A DNA stretch of 64,000 bases from Sphingopyxis sp. DBS4 (GTDB lineage Bacteria; Pseudomonadota; Alphaproteobacteria; Sphingomonadales; Sphingomonadaceae). Each line of letters starts with the position of its first letter. The first letter of the stretch is position 1. The stretch lies in contig NZ_CP102384.1 in the NCBI RefSeq assembly GCF_024628865.1, forward strand, positions 197,001 through 261,000, given 5' to 3'. Below, piece after piece: positions 1 through 8,760 of this stretch. The notes beneath the pieces are model-generated. The model searched no databases. It was not told where the DNA came from and saw only the letters and a program-made list of their open reading frames with translations. A program made the translations under genes and the position numbers.

Positions 1-75
1 GAACGCATCGTCACCGACAAGGGCGTCGATGTTGCCGAAGAAATCGAAAAACTGCGCGACGCGCCGCTGAACTGA
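1..75 (+). CDS. C-terminal end of a PspB-like small membrane protein (5' truncated by the window)
   Basis: The window opens inside a reading frame whose last 24 residues are ERIVTDKGVDVAEEIEKLRD followed by APLN and a stop. This closely resembles the end of the next protein (ERIATDTNRAASLDEEIEKL), so it is the tail of a paralogue in the same tandem set. Such proteins have one N-terminal membrane helix and a basic, coiled-coil cytoplasmic tail, as in PspB of the phage-shock envelope stress system. Function here is unproven. The start lies outside the window. Confidence 0.6.
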   Translation, partial: ERIVTDKGVDVAEEIEKLRDAPLN

Positions 76-106
76 ACAACGATAAGAAAGAAGAGAAGGA
101 TTCCCC

Positions 107-376
107 ATGAACCCCTTTGAAATGGTCATCGGCATCGTCCTGATCGTGACGATCGGCAGCGTCCTTCGCGCCCGCCACGGCGTCCGCCGCGACCGCCACG
201 GCAACGAATATTTCGTCGGCAATGCGGGCAACGAGGCCGAGACCAAGGCGCTGCAGGCCGAGATTCGCGCGCTCAAGGAGCGCATCCAGGTGCTCGAACG
301 CATCGCCACCGACACCAACCGGGCGGCCAGCCTCGATGAGGAAATCGAGAAACTGCGCGACCGCTCGCACCCGTGA
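107..376 (+). CDS. PspB-like small membrane protein, 89 aa
   Basis: The protein has a hydrophobic helix at about residues 5-21, a basic stretch (RARHGVRRDRHG), and a charged helical tail with heptad-like leucines (LQAEIRALKERIQVLERI). This is the layout of PspB, an inner-membrane partner of PspC in envelope stress signalling. Its tail matches that of the gene just upstream. It starts 31 bp after that gene, behind a purine-rich AGAAGGA ribosome site. No PspA or PspC gene is visible, because the window begins here. The PspB label rests on architecture rather than on a diagnostic residue, so a generic uncharacterised membrane/coiled-coil protein is the alternative. Confidence 0.6.
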   Translation: MNPFEMVIGIVLIVTIGSVLRARHGVRRDRHGNEYFVGNAGNEAETKALQAEIRALKERIQVLERIATDTNRAASLDEEIEKLRDRSHP

Positions 377-402
377 AGACGTGACGGAGAAGGAACCGAG
401 AC

Positions 403-657
403 ATGGTCCCCATTGCTTCCGACCTCGCCAATAATCTGGTCACCGCCGCGGTGGCGCTGAGCGCGCTGACCATCATCAGCCTCGCCGCGCTGCGCGGTTG
501 GCGCGACTGGATCCAGTTCAAGCGCGAAGAACTCGCCGCCGGCCATGTCGCCGCGCAGGATCCCGGGGTGCCGCACGCCGGGTCGCGGATCGAGATCGCC
601 GACCTCAAGGAGCGGCTGCGCAAGCTCGAAGCGATTGCGGCAGGGGTCGACCTCTGA
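403..657 (+). CDS. Third PspB-like membrane/coiled-coil protein, 84 aa
   Basis: The N-terminal helix (about residues 8-29, LANNLVTAAVALSALTIISL) is followed by WRDWIQFKREEL and a C-terminal ADLKERLRKLEAIAAGVDL that echoes the LKERIQVLERI helix of the preceding gene. It lies 26 bp after that gene and the three probably form one operon. It is more diverged than the first two: the EEIEKLRD ending is missing. The ribosome site (GGAGAAGGAACCGAG before ATG) is good. Function is unknown beyond membrane anchoring and likely oligomerisation. Confidence 0.6.
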   Translation: MVPIASDLANNLVTAAVALSALTIISLAALRGWRDWIQFKREELAAGHVAAQDPGVPHAGSRIEIADLKERLRKLEAIAAGVDL

Positions 658-697
658 CCATAACGTCGCCCCCGCGCAGGCGGGGGCCGCTGGAGCG

Positions 698-731
698 CCG
701 TCTCCCGTAAAAAGCCGTCTCCCGTAAAAAG
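698..731. repeat. Two-copy 17-bp tandem repeat
   Basis: The unit CCGTCTCCCGTAAAAAG occurs twice head to tail (698-714 and 715-731) with no mismatch. It sits between a short palindrome (668-687) and the longer palindromic element at 736-824. Confidence 0.85.
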
Positions 732-735
732 TTGT

Positions 736-824
736 GTGTTCCCCCCGCGAAGGCGGGGGGCCATCACTCTCGGGTGCCATTTCGAACCGGCGGGAGATGT
801 GTCCCCGCCTTCGCGGGGACACAC
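736..824. repeat. Palindromic repeat, family A
   Basis: Outer arms (CCCCGCGAAGGCGGGG and CCCCGCCTTCGCGGGG types) enclose a conserved core with GTGCCATTTCGAACC and GGGAGATG. The same element occurs inverted at 20133-20220 (inside mtaB) and again at 61131-61217. An open reading frame crosses it into sufE, but that is only the repeat being open in this frame. Confidence 0.85.
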
Positions 825-899
825 TATTTTATTACGCTTGGTCTTTGCCGGGCGACCGGTGGGCTTCCAACTTTCCTTCAAATCTGCCACGGCCGCGCC

Positions 900-1310
900 A
901 TGCGCAGCCTTTCCGACATCTTCGACGAATATGATTTCCTCGACGGCGACGACCGCTATCGCCTGCTGATCGAACTCGGGCGCGAACTCGAACCGATGCC
1001 CGATGCGCTCAAGACCGACGCGACGCTCGTTCGTGGCTGTTCGGCGAACGTCTGGGTCTATCCGGTGCCGCAGGCGGGCGACCGGCTCCATTTCCTCGCC
1101 GACAGCAACGCCGCGATCACCAAGGGGATCGTCGCGCTCGTCCTCGCTGCGGTGCAGGACCGGCCGGCGGCCGAGGTCGCGGCGATGGACGTCACCGCCG
1201 CGCTCGCCCCCTTCGACCTGACGCGCCAGCTTTCGTCGAACCGCACCCAGGGTGTGCCGAACATGATCGCGCTGGTCCAGGACACCGCCCGCCGCCTCGC
1301 CGCGGGTTAG
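900..1310 (+). CDS. sufE: SufE family sulfur acceptor for cysteine desulfurase
   Basis: This is a 136-aa protein of the SufE/CsdE fold. SufE takes persulfide sulfur from SufS and passes it to the SufBCD scaffold for Fe-S cluster assembly. The acceptor cysteine is in LVRGCSANVWV, the family motif, at about residue 45. Length and the C-terminal NRTQGVPNMI segment also fit. I chose ATG 900 because the frame upstream of it is a dispersed palindrome translated by chance, and MRSLSDIFDEY is a typical SufE start. No other suf gene is adjacent. Confidence 0.88.
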   Translation: MRSLSDIFDEYDFLDGDDRYRLLIELGRELEPMPDALKTDATLVRGCSANVWVYPVPQAGDRLHFLADSNAAITKGIVALVLAAVQDRPAAEVAAMDVTAALAPFDLTRQLSSNRTQGVPNMIALVQDTARRLAAG

Positions 1311-1362
1311 CGCGTCACCAAAGCATCGATCGCAATCTCCCGCCTCCTTTCGCCGGACAAAG

Positions 1363-1394
1363 AAAAGGGGCGCAGGAGTTGCCTCCCGCGCCCC
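1363..1394 (-). terminator. Hairpin terminator between sufE and the TonB receptor
   Basis: GGGGCGC (1367-1373) pairs with GCGCCCC (1388-1394), with inner GAG/CTC pairs. On the minus strand the stem runs into CCCCTTTTCTTT, good for the receptor gene that stops at 1417. On the plus strand it is followed by GATTTT, so it may also end sufE. Confidence 0.7.
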
Positions 1395-1416
1395 GATTTT
1401 CCGGCCTGATCGAAGA

Positions 1417-4400
1417 TCAGAACTCGTAGGAGACGCCGATCTTGAGGCGCCACACCGACGAGCTGGTGTTGATACCATTGTCGTCCGCGATGCTGTCCAC
1501 ACCGTTGAAGCCGGAGATGATGTAGCGGCCATCCGAATCGAAGCCGGTCGACCCAAGCGACGCGATGTCCTGAAGCCCCGCGAAGTTGCGGCGACGCTGA
1601 ACGTTCCAGTCCTTGTCGAGGAAGTTCAGGAAATTGTCCATCGTCGCATAGAGCTTGATCTTGTCGTTGCGGCCGAACAGGCGACCCGGACCAGGAAGCT
1701 CCTGCGAGAAGGACAGGTCCATGTCGAAATACCAGTCGTTCGAGCAGGTGTTCCGCGGGATCGTCTTTCCGACATATTTCTTCGCGCAGCCCAGGCCGCT
1801 CGCGAAAGCGACGAGATCTTTCACTGCCGTCATGTTCGACGCCGGCGAGATGTTCGGATCGTCGATCCCGGTCGGCAGATAGGCGAGTGCATTGTTGCTG
1901 CCCGACACGCTGTCGTTGAAGATGCCGCTGCCGCTGAACGTCAGGCTGTACGGACGGCCCGAGCGAGCGATGAAGCTGATCGCGAAGCGCGTCGACAGAT
2001 CGTTGAAGAACTCCTCGCGGAAGGCGAGGCGCGTCGAGATGTTGTGACGGCTTTCGTAGAAGCTGCGCGACGCACCCGGATTCTGGCGGTCGAACGCGGC
2101 GACATAGTCGTAGTTCGACCCTGCCGTCGAGTTGTACATGCTCCGCCGGTCCTGCGAGTCGGTATAGGCATAGCCGAAGTTGAAATCGACGCTGCCATTC
2201 TCGGTGAACAGCCCGCCGTCGAAGGTCTTCGACAGGATGATCGACGCATTGTGGCTGCGATAGCCGGCGCTGTTGGTGAGCTGCAGTTCGTCGTCGCGGC
2301 CGGTGTTGAAGCAGACCGCGTTGACGTCTTCATACACCGGAGCCGGATTCAGGCCCACGAGCTTCGCCGTGCAACCCGCGACGTTCGGATCGATCGCGCG
2401 ATAGATCGGACGACCGTCGATCGTGTAGCCGTTGAGACCCAGGTTGGGATTCACCGTCTGCGAGAGATCGACCAGCGTCAGCGGATTGCGATATTTGCTG
2501 TAGATATAGTCGAGGTTCAGGTTCCAGCCGCTGAAGAAGCCCGAGGGGGCGAAATTCAGCTCCGACTGGAAGCCGATATTGGCGCGCAGCACCGTCGGCA
2601 TCTTGATGTCCGGGCTGATCGACTGGGTATCGCCGAGGCCGCGCGCGGCGGTGGAGATGCCGGCGGCCTGGATGCAGGTCGGAACCCCGCTGAACTGACC
2701 ACCCGTCAGGACGCTGATCTGGCCGGTCGGGCAGTTCGACGATCCGGTATTGCCTTCGTTGAAGCCGCGGCCGTCGTTCTGGAAGGCATTGCCGAACCAG
2801 ACCACCGGATCGCCGCCCGAGAAGATGCCGACGCCGGCGCTGAGCTTCGGCCGCCCGAACACCGCGAAATCGTCCATGTCATAGGTCAGCGCGAGGCGCG
2901 GCATGACGACCGGCGCCAGATTGCTGAATCCGGTGGTGTTCGGAATGCCATAGCGCTGCGCGAAGACCGGATTGTAGCGCGGATTGCCACCGTCGTACCA
3001 GTCGGTGCGCACGCCGATCACCGCGTTCAGGCGATCGGAAACTTCCCAATCGTCCTGCGCGAAGATCGAATAGATGCTGCGCGTGAACGCGGCGGCGGCA
3101 TCGTTGATGTCGCCCGTTGATGAGAAGTTGCCGAAGGCGCCATAGGTACAGCCGTTGACGACGTTGACGGGCGTCGTCGAGTTGGTGACGTTTCTGCAAG
3201 CCGGATCGGGACCGGTCGGAACCGCGCCCGGCGACAGCAGGCCGGCGCGCAGATCGTCGATGTTGCGGAACACCAGCGTGCCGGTCGCATTCTGGACGAA
3301 CAGGTTGAACAGGCTGGCGCGATTGAGTTCGGCGCCGATCTTCAGCGTATGCGAACCGGCGACCAGCTTGGCGACCGCACGATATTGGTCGATGTCGGTG
3401 CGAAGGTCGTTCGCCGAGCGCGAGGTGCCCGGACCCGCCAGCACGGTGCCGTCGATCCCCGTCGGATTGTCGATGCCGACGATGATGCGCGGGATCGGGT
3501 TCGCCGACTGGGCTTCACCGCCGCCGATCGGATCCTGACGGTCGCGGACCTCCGAACGCGAATAGCGCAATTCGGTCGAGAAATTATCGGTCCACTGCGA
3601 ATAGAGGCGGCCCGAATAATAGTTCGACTTGGTGCCGCTGGTGTAGAAGGTGTTGAGGCCGACGGCCTGCGGCGACGTGCCCGTGAACAGGTCATCGGGG
3701 CGGGTCGAGCCTTCCTCCAGGCGCTGATAGGTCAGCTCGAGGCGGTGGTTGTCGGTGATCTGCCAATCGAGGCGGCCGAAATAGCGGTCGTTCGAATAGG
3801 GGCGATTGGTTACGAGCGGGCCGGTGTCGACACCGTAAGTGTTCTTCAGAATGCCCGAGATTTCGTTGAACTGATCGACGGTGATGCCGGTCTGTTCATT
3901 GGCATAGCCGCCGCCGACCGGACCGTCGTCCTGCGCCTGACCGGCTTCCTGATGCTCATAGGCGCCGAAGATGAACAGGCGGTCCTTGATGATCGGCGCG
4001 CCGGCCCACAGGCCCCAGCGCTTTTCGGGCTTGACCGGCGGCAGCTTGGCGATGCCGGGCAGCGAGTCGCCGCGCATACCGTTGTCCGAATATTCGAAGA
4101 AACCGCCGAAATGATAATCGTTCGTGCCCGACTTGGTCACGACGTTGATCGCGCAGCCGGTGAACGAGCCATAGTCGACGTCGAACGGCGCGAACTGCAC
4201 CTGCGTTTCGCGGACCGCGTCATAGGGGATCGGGGTCGAGCTGCGCGACGAGAAGCCGGTGTCATTGAGGCCGTAGACGTCGCCCTGGCTGATGCCGTCG
4301 ACGGTGAAGGCGTTGCCGCGGTCGTTGCCGCCGAGGCACGAGATGCGGTCCTGGCCCGAGCCGCCGTCGTCGCGGTCGAGGCTGACGCGCGGATCGAGGC

Positions 4401-4878
4401 GGATGATGTCGCGGACGTCGCGGTTGAACGACGGGGCGCTTTCGAGCACTTCGGTGGTGAAGCTGTTGCCCGGGCCGACCGCGAGCTGGGTCACGCGGAC
4501 GCGGGTGCCGGTGACGACGATTTCACCGCCGCCCGACGACAGCGAGAAGGCGAGGTCGGTGTTGCCCTGCAGCGAGGTGTAGATGTCCTGCAGCGTCTGG
4601 CCTTCGAAGCTGTCGGCGGTAACCGAGACGCTGTAAGGACCGCCGGTGACCAGGCCGGTCGCGACGAAGCGGCCGTCGGCGCCGGTGGTGAAGGTGCGTG
4701 CGGCGCCGGTGCGCGTGTCGGTGATGATGACCTTCGCGCCGCCAATGGCGCCGCCATTGTCGTCGCTGACCTGGCCCTGGATGCCGGTGGTGATCTGTTG
4801 CGCCTGCGCCGGAGCGGCGACGACGGTAGCGACGCTGATAGCCATCAGGCTAGCCGCGATCGAATAACGAAGTTTCAT
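1417..4878 (-). CDS. Oar-like TonB-dependent outer-membrane receptor with carboxypeptidase-regulatory-like N-terminal domain
   Basis: The protein is 1153 aa. A Sec signal peptide occupies about residues 1-28 (ending PAQAQ). It is followed by a carboxypeptidase-D regulatory-like beta sandwich (about 30-115, GIQGQVSDDNGGAIGGAKV), the start of the plug (EIVVTGTRV), a plug with cysteines in RISCLGG and FTGCAINVV that could form a disulfide, and a large barrel ending GVSYEF with the expected terminal Phe. This matches the Oar family, and such proteins import or secrete across the outer membrane with TonB energy. The substrate cannot be read from sequence. I chose ATG 4878 because the signal peptide begins there and AAGGGGAC lies upstream; the longer frame to 5067 has no signal-like start. 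Confidence 0.9.
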   Translation of the reverse strand: MKLRYSIAASLMAISVATVVAAPAQAQQITTGIQGQVSDDNGGAIGGAKVIITDTRTGAARTFTTGADGRFVATGLVTGGPYSVSVTADSFEGQTLQDIYTSLQGNTDLAFSLSSGGGEIVVTGTRVRVTQLAVGPGNSFTTEVLESAPSFNRDVRDIIRLDPRVSLDRDDGGSGQDRISCLGGNDRGNAFTVDGISQGDVYGLNDTGFSSRSSTPIPYDAVRETQVQFAPFDVDYGSFTGCAINVVTKSGTNDYHFGGFFEYSDNGMRGDSLPGIAKLPPVKPEKRWGLWAGAPIIKDRLFIFGAYEHQEAGQAQDDGPVGGGYANEQTGITVDQFNEISGILKNTYGVDTGPLVTNRPYSNDRYFGRLDWQITDNHRLELTYQRLEEGSTRPDDLFTGTSPQAVGLNTFYTSGTKSNYYSGRLYSQWTDNFSTELRYSRSEVRDRQDPIGGGEAQSANPIPRIIVGIDNPTGIDGTVLAGPGTSRSANDLRTDIDQYRAVAKLVAGSHTLKIGAELNRASLFNLFVQNATGTLVFRNIDDLRAGLLSPGAVPTGPDPACRNVTNSTTPVNVVNGCTYGAFGNFSSTGDINDAAAAFTRSIYSIFAQDDWEVSDRLNAVIGVRTDWYDGGNPRYNPVFAQRYGIPNTTGFSNLAPVVMPRLALTYDMDDFAVFGRPKLSAGVGIFSGGDPVVWFGNAFQNDGRGFNEGNTGSSNCPTGQISVLTGGQFSGVPTCIQAAGISTAARGLGDTQSISPDIKMPTVLRANIGFQSELNFAPSGFFSGWNLNLDYIYSKYRNPLTLVDLSQTVNPNLGLNGYTIDGRPIYRAIDPNVAGCTAKLVGLNPAPVYEDVNAVCFNTGRDDELQLTNSAGYRSHNASIILSKTFDGGLFTENGSVDFNFGYAYTDSQDRRSMYNSTAGSNYDYVAAFDRQNPGASRSFYESRHNISTRLAFREEFFNDLSTRFAISFIARSGRPYSLTFSGSGIFNDSVSGSNNALAYLPTGIDDPNISPASNMTAVKDLVAFASGLGCAKKYVGKTIPRNTCSNDWYFDMDLSFSQELPGPGRLFGRNDKIKLYATMDNFLNFLDKDWNVQRRRNFAGLQDIASLGSTGFDSDGRYIISGFNGVDSIADDNGINTSSSVWRLKIGVSYEF

Positions 4879-4967
4879 GTCAGGATGTCCCCTTTGGTAG
4901 CATTCGGCAGCCGCGCAACCTGGGCGCGCTTCACCTGCGAGCGCCCCTGAAGCCCGCATGTGGCACG

Positions 4968-4989
4968 ATTGTGACAGCAATTGTGACAG
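4968..4989 (-). promoter_or_regulatory. Paired CTGTCACAAT direct repeats upstream of the TonB receptor
   Basis: On the minus strand CTGTCACAAT occurs twice, at 4989-4980 and 4977-4968, 12 bp apart start to start, 90-110 bp before the receptor start. Spacing close to one helical turn suggests adjacent binding of one regulator. The same octamer core recurs upstream of ahcY. The regulator is unknown. Confidence 0.45.
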
Positions 4990-5108
4990 TGCAAGCCGCG
5001 CTTGGGGAACGGGCGGGGCGGGCGGTAAAAAAACGCGAATTTGCGTCGGTCCGCCAAAGTTATCCACAAGGGCCGTTGCATTTTTTCGGGCGACTGTTGC
5101 TGCAATGC

Positions 5109-5141
5109 AACAAAACGGCGCCGCGCATTGCGCGCGACGCC
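5109..5141 (-). terminator. Probable clpX terminator
   Basis: On the minus strand GGCGTCGCGC (5141-5132) pairs imperfectly with GCGCGGCGCC (5126-5117) and is followed by GTTTTGTT. It lies about 47 bp past the clpX stop. Confidence 0.5.
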
Positions 5142-5187
5142 GCTGATTTCAATCGGAATATAGGCCGCGACTCAGCGGCGCGCGCAA

Positions 5188-6459
<1,272 letters not shown>

Positions 6460-6621
6460 AAATCTTCCTCTGGCGGGCGCAAAAGGCGCGCTGCCGTCCT
6501 TATCCTAGCCCCCGGCCACCCAATTACAATATGGCAATTGGATGACGCGGGTTCAATGTTCCGCCTAGCGCCAAGGCGTGGGACGGATGTCAAGAAATGC
6601 GGTTACCGGAATGTCACCTTC

Positions 6622-6720
6622 TTCGTCATGCCGGAGCCCGGCTCAGGACAGGCTTGATCCGGCATCCATCCACGCTGCGCGGCCTTGAATGGACCCCGGA
6701 TCCAGTCCGGAGTGACGAAA
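6622..6720. repeat. Palindromic repeat, family C (full-length)
   Basis: CGTCATGCCGGAGCC on the left and GTCCGGAGTGACGAAA on the right frame two GATCC-containing inner blocks. Shorter relatives of the TGACGAA/TTCGTCA type occur at 33146-33178 and 42137-42169. It lies between clpP and clpX. Confidence 0.7.
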
Positions 6721-6738
6721 GGATGGATAGACGCTCGA

Positions 6739-7389
6739 TCAGGGCGTCGGGCCTTCGCTGATTTCCTTGGGCGCTTCGTCGCCTGGCAGCGCGGGGCGGC
6801 GGTCGTAGACATGGTCGACGATACCGAAGGCCTTCGCCTCGTCGGCTTCGAGGAAGGTGTCGCGGTCCATCGCCTTTTCGATTTCTTTCAGCGACTTGCC
6901 GGTATATTGGACATAGAGGTCGTTCATCCGCTTGCGGATGCGCAGGATTTCCTTGGCCTGGATCTCGATGTCCGACGCCATGCCGCGCGCGCCGCCCGAC
7001 GGCTGGTGGACCATGACGCGCGCGTTGGTGAGCGCGACGCGCATCCCGGGCTCGCCCGCTGCGAGCAGGAAGCTGCCCATCGACGCCGCCTGACCGATGC
7101 ACACGGTGCCGACGCGCGGGCGGATATATTGCATCGTGTCGTGGATCGCCATGCCCGCCGTGACGACCCCGCCCGGCGAGTTGATATACATATAGATGTC
7201 CTTCTTCGGATTTTCCGATTCGAGGAACAAAAGCTGGGCGGTGATCAGCGAGGCCATATTATCCTCAACCTCGCCGGTGACGAAGACGATCCGTTCGCGC
7301 AGCAGGCGGGAGAAGATGTCGAAGCTGCGTTCGCCGCGGCTAGTCTGCTCGACGACGACGGGAACAAGGGCGGCGAGCGGGTCGATCAT
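6739..7389 (-). CDS. clpP: ClpP, serine protease subunit of Clp protease
   Basis: This is a 216-aa peptidase forming the barrel used with ClpX or ClpA. The catalytic Ser lies in GQAASMGSF, the His in VMVHQPSGG, and the Asp in [12 protein letters not shown]. The segment [14 protein letters not shown] is typical. I chose ATG 7389 because GAAGGACG precedes it and [15 protein letters not shown] is the usual alphaproteobacterial start; MKDEFP at 7407 is a possible longer start. The downstream neighbour is clpX. A heat-shock-like promoter is proposed about 65 bp upstream. Confidence 0.96.
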   Translation of the reverse strand: MIDPLAALVPVVVEQTSRGERSFDIFSRLLRERIVFVTGEVEDNMASLITAQLLFLESENPKKDIYMYINSPGGVVTAGMAIHDTMQYIRPRVGTVCIGQAASMGSFLLAAGEPGMRVALTNARVMVHQPSGGARGMASDIEIQAKEILRIRKRMNDLYVQYTGKSLKEIEKAMDRDTFLEADEAKAFGIVDHVYDRRPALPGDEAPKEISEGPTP

Positions 7390-7453
7390 TGGGAATTCGT
7401 CCTTCATTATCCGGGTTGCCGCGCCGAGAACCGACGGGCTGCCCCTCCGCCGC

Positions 7454-7485
7454 TCTACATCGTCGCCAAGCGAAGGTCTTTCAAG
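7454..7485 (-). promoter_or_regulatory. Possible sigma-32 (heat-shock) promoter for clpP
   Basis: On the minus strand CTTGAAA (7485-7479) matches the -35 of alphaproteobacterial RpoH promoters. About 17 bp further, CGATGTAGA (7462-7454) partly matches the CYTATNT -10. It lies about 65 bp before the clpP start. The -10 is weak. Confidence 0.35.
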
Positions 7486-7760
7486 GGGGCAAATCGGGCT
7501 GACCGGCTCGGCGAACGGATCGTCGATGTCGGTTTCGGAGTCGGGGCCGCGGGTGAGGCTGACCGCCTGCGACATTTTATTTCAAAGGTCACGAAGGTCA
7601 CGGTAGGTCCCCGTACATTTCGCCCCCGAACAGCGGCTGGAGCGTTGCGGAAGGGTGGCAGAAGATCGATCGGCACAGGGCATCGCCAAGGAGCTATCAC
7701 GGCCGGATATTGTAGGAAAGGGTGGCAGCTTCGGGGTGGGGAGCGGACACTCCCCACTTT

Positions 7761-7841
7761 CGTCATTCCCGCGAAAGCGGGAACCCAGTGTGGGGTTAGC
7801 CGACGCACGCTCTGGGTCCCCGCTTTCGCGGGGATGACAAA
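7761..7841. repeat. Palindromic repeat, family B (full-length)
   Basis: The left half CGTCATTCCCGCGAAAGCGG and right half CCCCGCTTTCGCGGGGATGA enclose CCAGTGTGGGG...CTCTGGG. A half copy lies at 24975-25004 and a minimal copy at 34035-34065. Confidence 0.85.
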
Positions 7842-7904
7842 GTTAGGAGATGCCGGACGTCCGCAATCGGTCGAAAGCGGCCTTCATGTCCATTGTCGCG
7901 ACCA

Positions 7905-7930
7905 AAGAAAAGGGCGGGAAAGTCCCGCCC
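7905..7930 (-). terminator. fdxA: Ferredoxin gene terminator
   Basis: On the minus strand GGGCGGGA (7930-7923) pairs perfectly with TCCCGCCC (7919-7912) around a 3-nt loop and runs into TTTTCTTT, 10 bp after the stop codon. Confidence 0.85.
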
Positions 7931-7939
7931 TGTTTTCGA

Positions 7940-8278
7940 TCAGTCGCCTTCGCCGGGCTCGGCCGAGAAATATTTGTCGAACTTGTCGTCGACGCCCTTA
8001 AATTCATCGGCGTCGGCGGGACTGTCCTTCTTGACCGTGATGTTCGGCCATTCGGCGCTGAACTTGGCGTTGACTTCCAGCCATTTCTCCAGGCCGCTTT
8101 CGGTGTCGGGCAGGATCGCCTCGGCCGGGCATTCGGGCTCGCACACGCCGCAGTCGATGCATTCGCTGGGGTTGATGACGAGCATATTCTCGCCTTCGTA
8201 GAAACAGTCGACCGGACAGACCTCGACGCAGTCCATATATTTGCAACGGATGCAGGCGTCGGTGACGACATAGGTCAT
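7940..8278 (-). CDS. fdxA: FdxA, seven-iron ferredoxin (3Fe-4S and 4Fe-4S)
   Basis: This is a 112-aa cytoplasmic electron carrier. Cys9, Cys17 and Cys50 fit the 3Fe-4S site, and Cys21, Cys40, Cys43 and Cys46 fit the 4Fe-4S site of the Azotobacter FdI type. The motif [20 protein letters not shown] is characteristic. The acidic C-terminal tail ([12 protein letters not shown]) is typical of the alphaproteobacterial form. I chose ATG 8278; the upstream extension is arginine- and proline-rich and not conserved in this family. It is a single-gene unit with its own terminator. Confidence 0.95.
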   Translation of the reverse strand: MTYVVTDACIRCKYMDCVEVCPVDCFYEGENMLVINPSECIDCGVCEPECPAEAILPDTESGLEKWLEVNAKFSAEWPNITVKKDSPADADEFKGVDDKFDKYFSAEPGEGD

Positions 8279-8450
8279 GGATAGCGGCTCCCTTCGGGGG
8301 CGGCTTCCCGGCCGCCCGGACATTCATCGACCCGCCTCTAAGCCGCGCCAATGCGGTGCGTCAACGCAAAGCGACAGTTGCGAATCACTCTCATTCAGTA
8401 GCGGAAAGGCGGCGCTTTCGCGCGACAGCTTTTCCTGCGGCGCGGATAGT

Positions 8451-8750
8451 TCAACTGGAAGCGGCGGGCGTCCCGGCATCGAGCTTCAGATAGCAGGCCT
8501 GCGCTTCGGGCGCGGGGCCGCGGCGCTGCGGCAGGGCGAGGAGGCGGATCACCTCGATCCGCTCGCCGACCGGCAGCACCAGCGTCGCGCCCGCGTGGAC
8601 CGCGGCCGAGGGGCGGGTGACGCGCCGTCCGTCGAGGCGGATATGCCCCGCGGCGACCATCGCCTGCGCGAGGCCGCGCGAGCGCGCGAAGCGCAGATAC
8701 CAGAGCAGCTTGTCGAGCCGGATGCTTCCCGCGGCGCCGGGGCTCGCCAT
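8451..8750 (-). CDS. RNA-binding S4-domain protein (Hsp15-like)
   Basis: This 99-aa protein carries an N-terminal S4 RNA-binding fold (RLDKLLWYLRFARSRGLAQAMVAAGHIRLDG, about residues 11-41), as in Hsp15, which binds free 50S subunits carrying nascent chains after heat shock. ATG 8750 begins 10 bp after the stop of the upstream helicase gene, so the two are probably co-transcribed. The pairing of an S4 protein with a SUV3-like helicase suggests shared RNA metabolism, which is inference. The C-terminus is short and lacks the long basic tail of E. coli Hsp15. Confidence 0.8.
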   Translation of the reverse strand: MASPGAAGSIRLDKLLWYLRFARSRGLAQAMVAAGHIRLDGRRVTRPSAAVHAGATLVLPVGERIEVIRLLALPQRRGPAPEAQACYLKLDAGTPAASS

Positions 8751-8760
8751 CAGCGCGCCA

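Larger units (their letters stand above)
4879..5187. other. 309-bp gap between the TonB receptor start and the clpX stop
   Basis: It holds the receptor leader and promoter region (with the paired CTGTCACAAT sites listed separately), a lone DnaA-box-like TTATCCACA at 5060-5068, and the clpX terminator hairpin. I see no gene. Confidence 0.7.
7390..7939. other. 550-bp gap between clpP and the ferredoxin gene
   Basis: It contains the clpP leader and promoter region (7390-7600), a family B palindrome (7761-7841), and the ferredoxin terminator (7905-7930). Reading frames through it lack ribosome sites and recognisable protein features, so I call no gene. Confidence 0.65.

Noticed and set aside
732..899. 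N-terminal extension of SufE
   Set aside because: It is the translation of a family A palindrome, and the SufE family begins at MRSLSDIFDEY.
3349..4950. Long antisense frame opposite the TonB receptor (and similar frames at 2044-3120, 49092-51689, 57230-60010)
   Set aside because: Frames opposite GC-rich genes stay open because of codon bias; they show Arg/Asp/Ala-biased sequence with no domains or ribosome sites.
5060..5068. TTATCCACA, a perfect DnaA box, upstream of the TonB receptor
   Set aside because: A single site with no further boxes, no AT-rich unwinding region and no origin-associated genes nearby, so I do not call a replication origin.
7390..7575. In-frame extension upstream of clpP
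   Set aside because: Would add 62 residues with no resemblance to ClpP, while a good ribosome site precedes ATG 7389.
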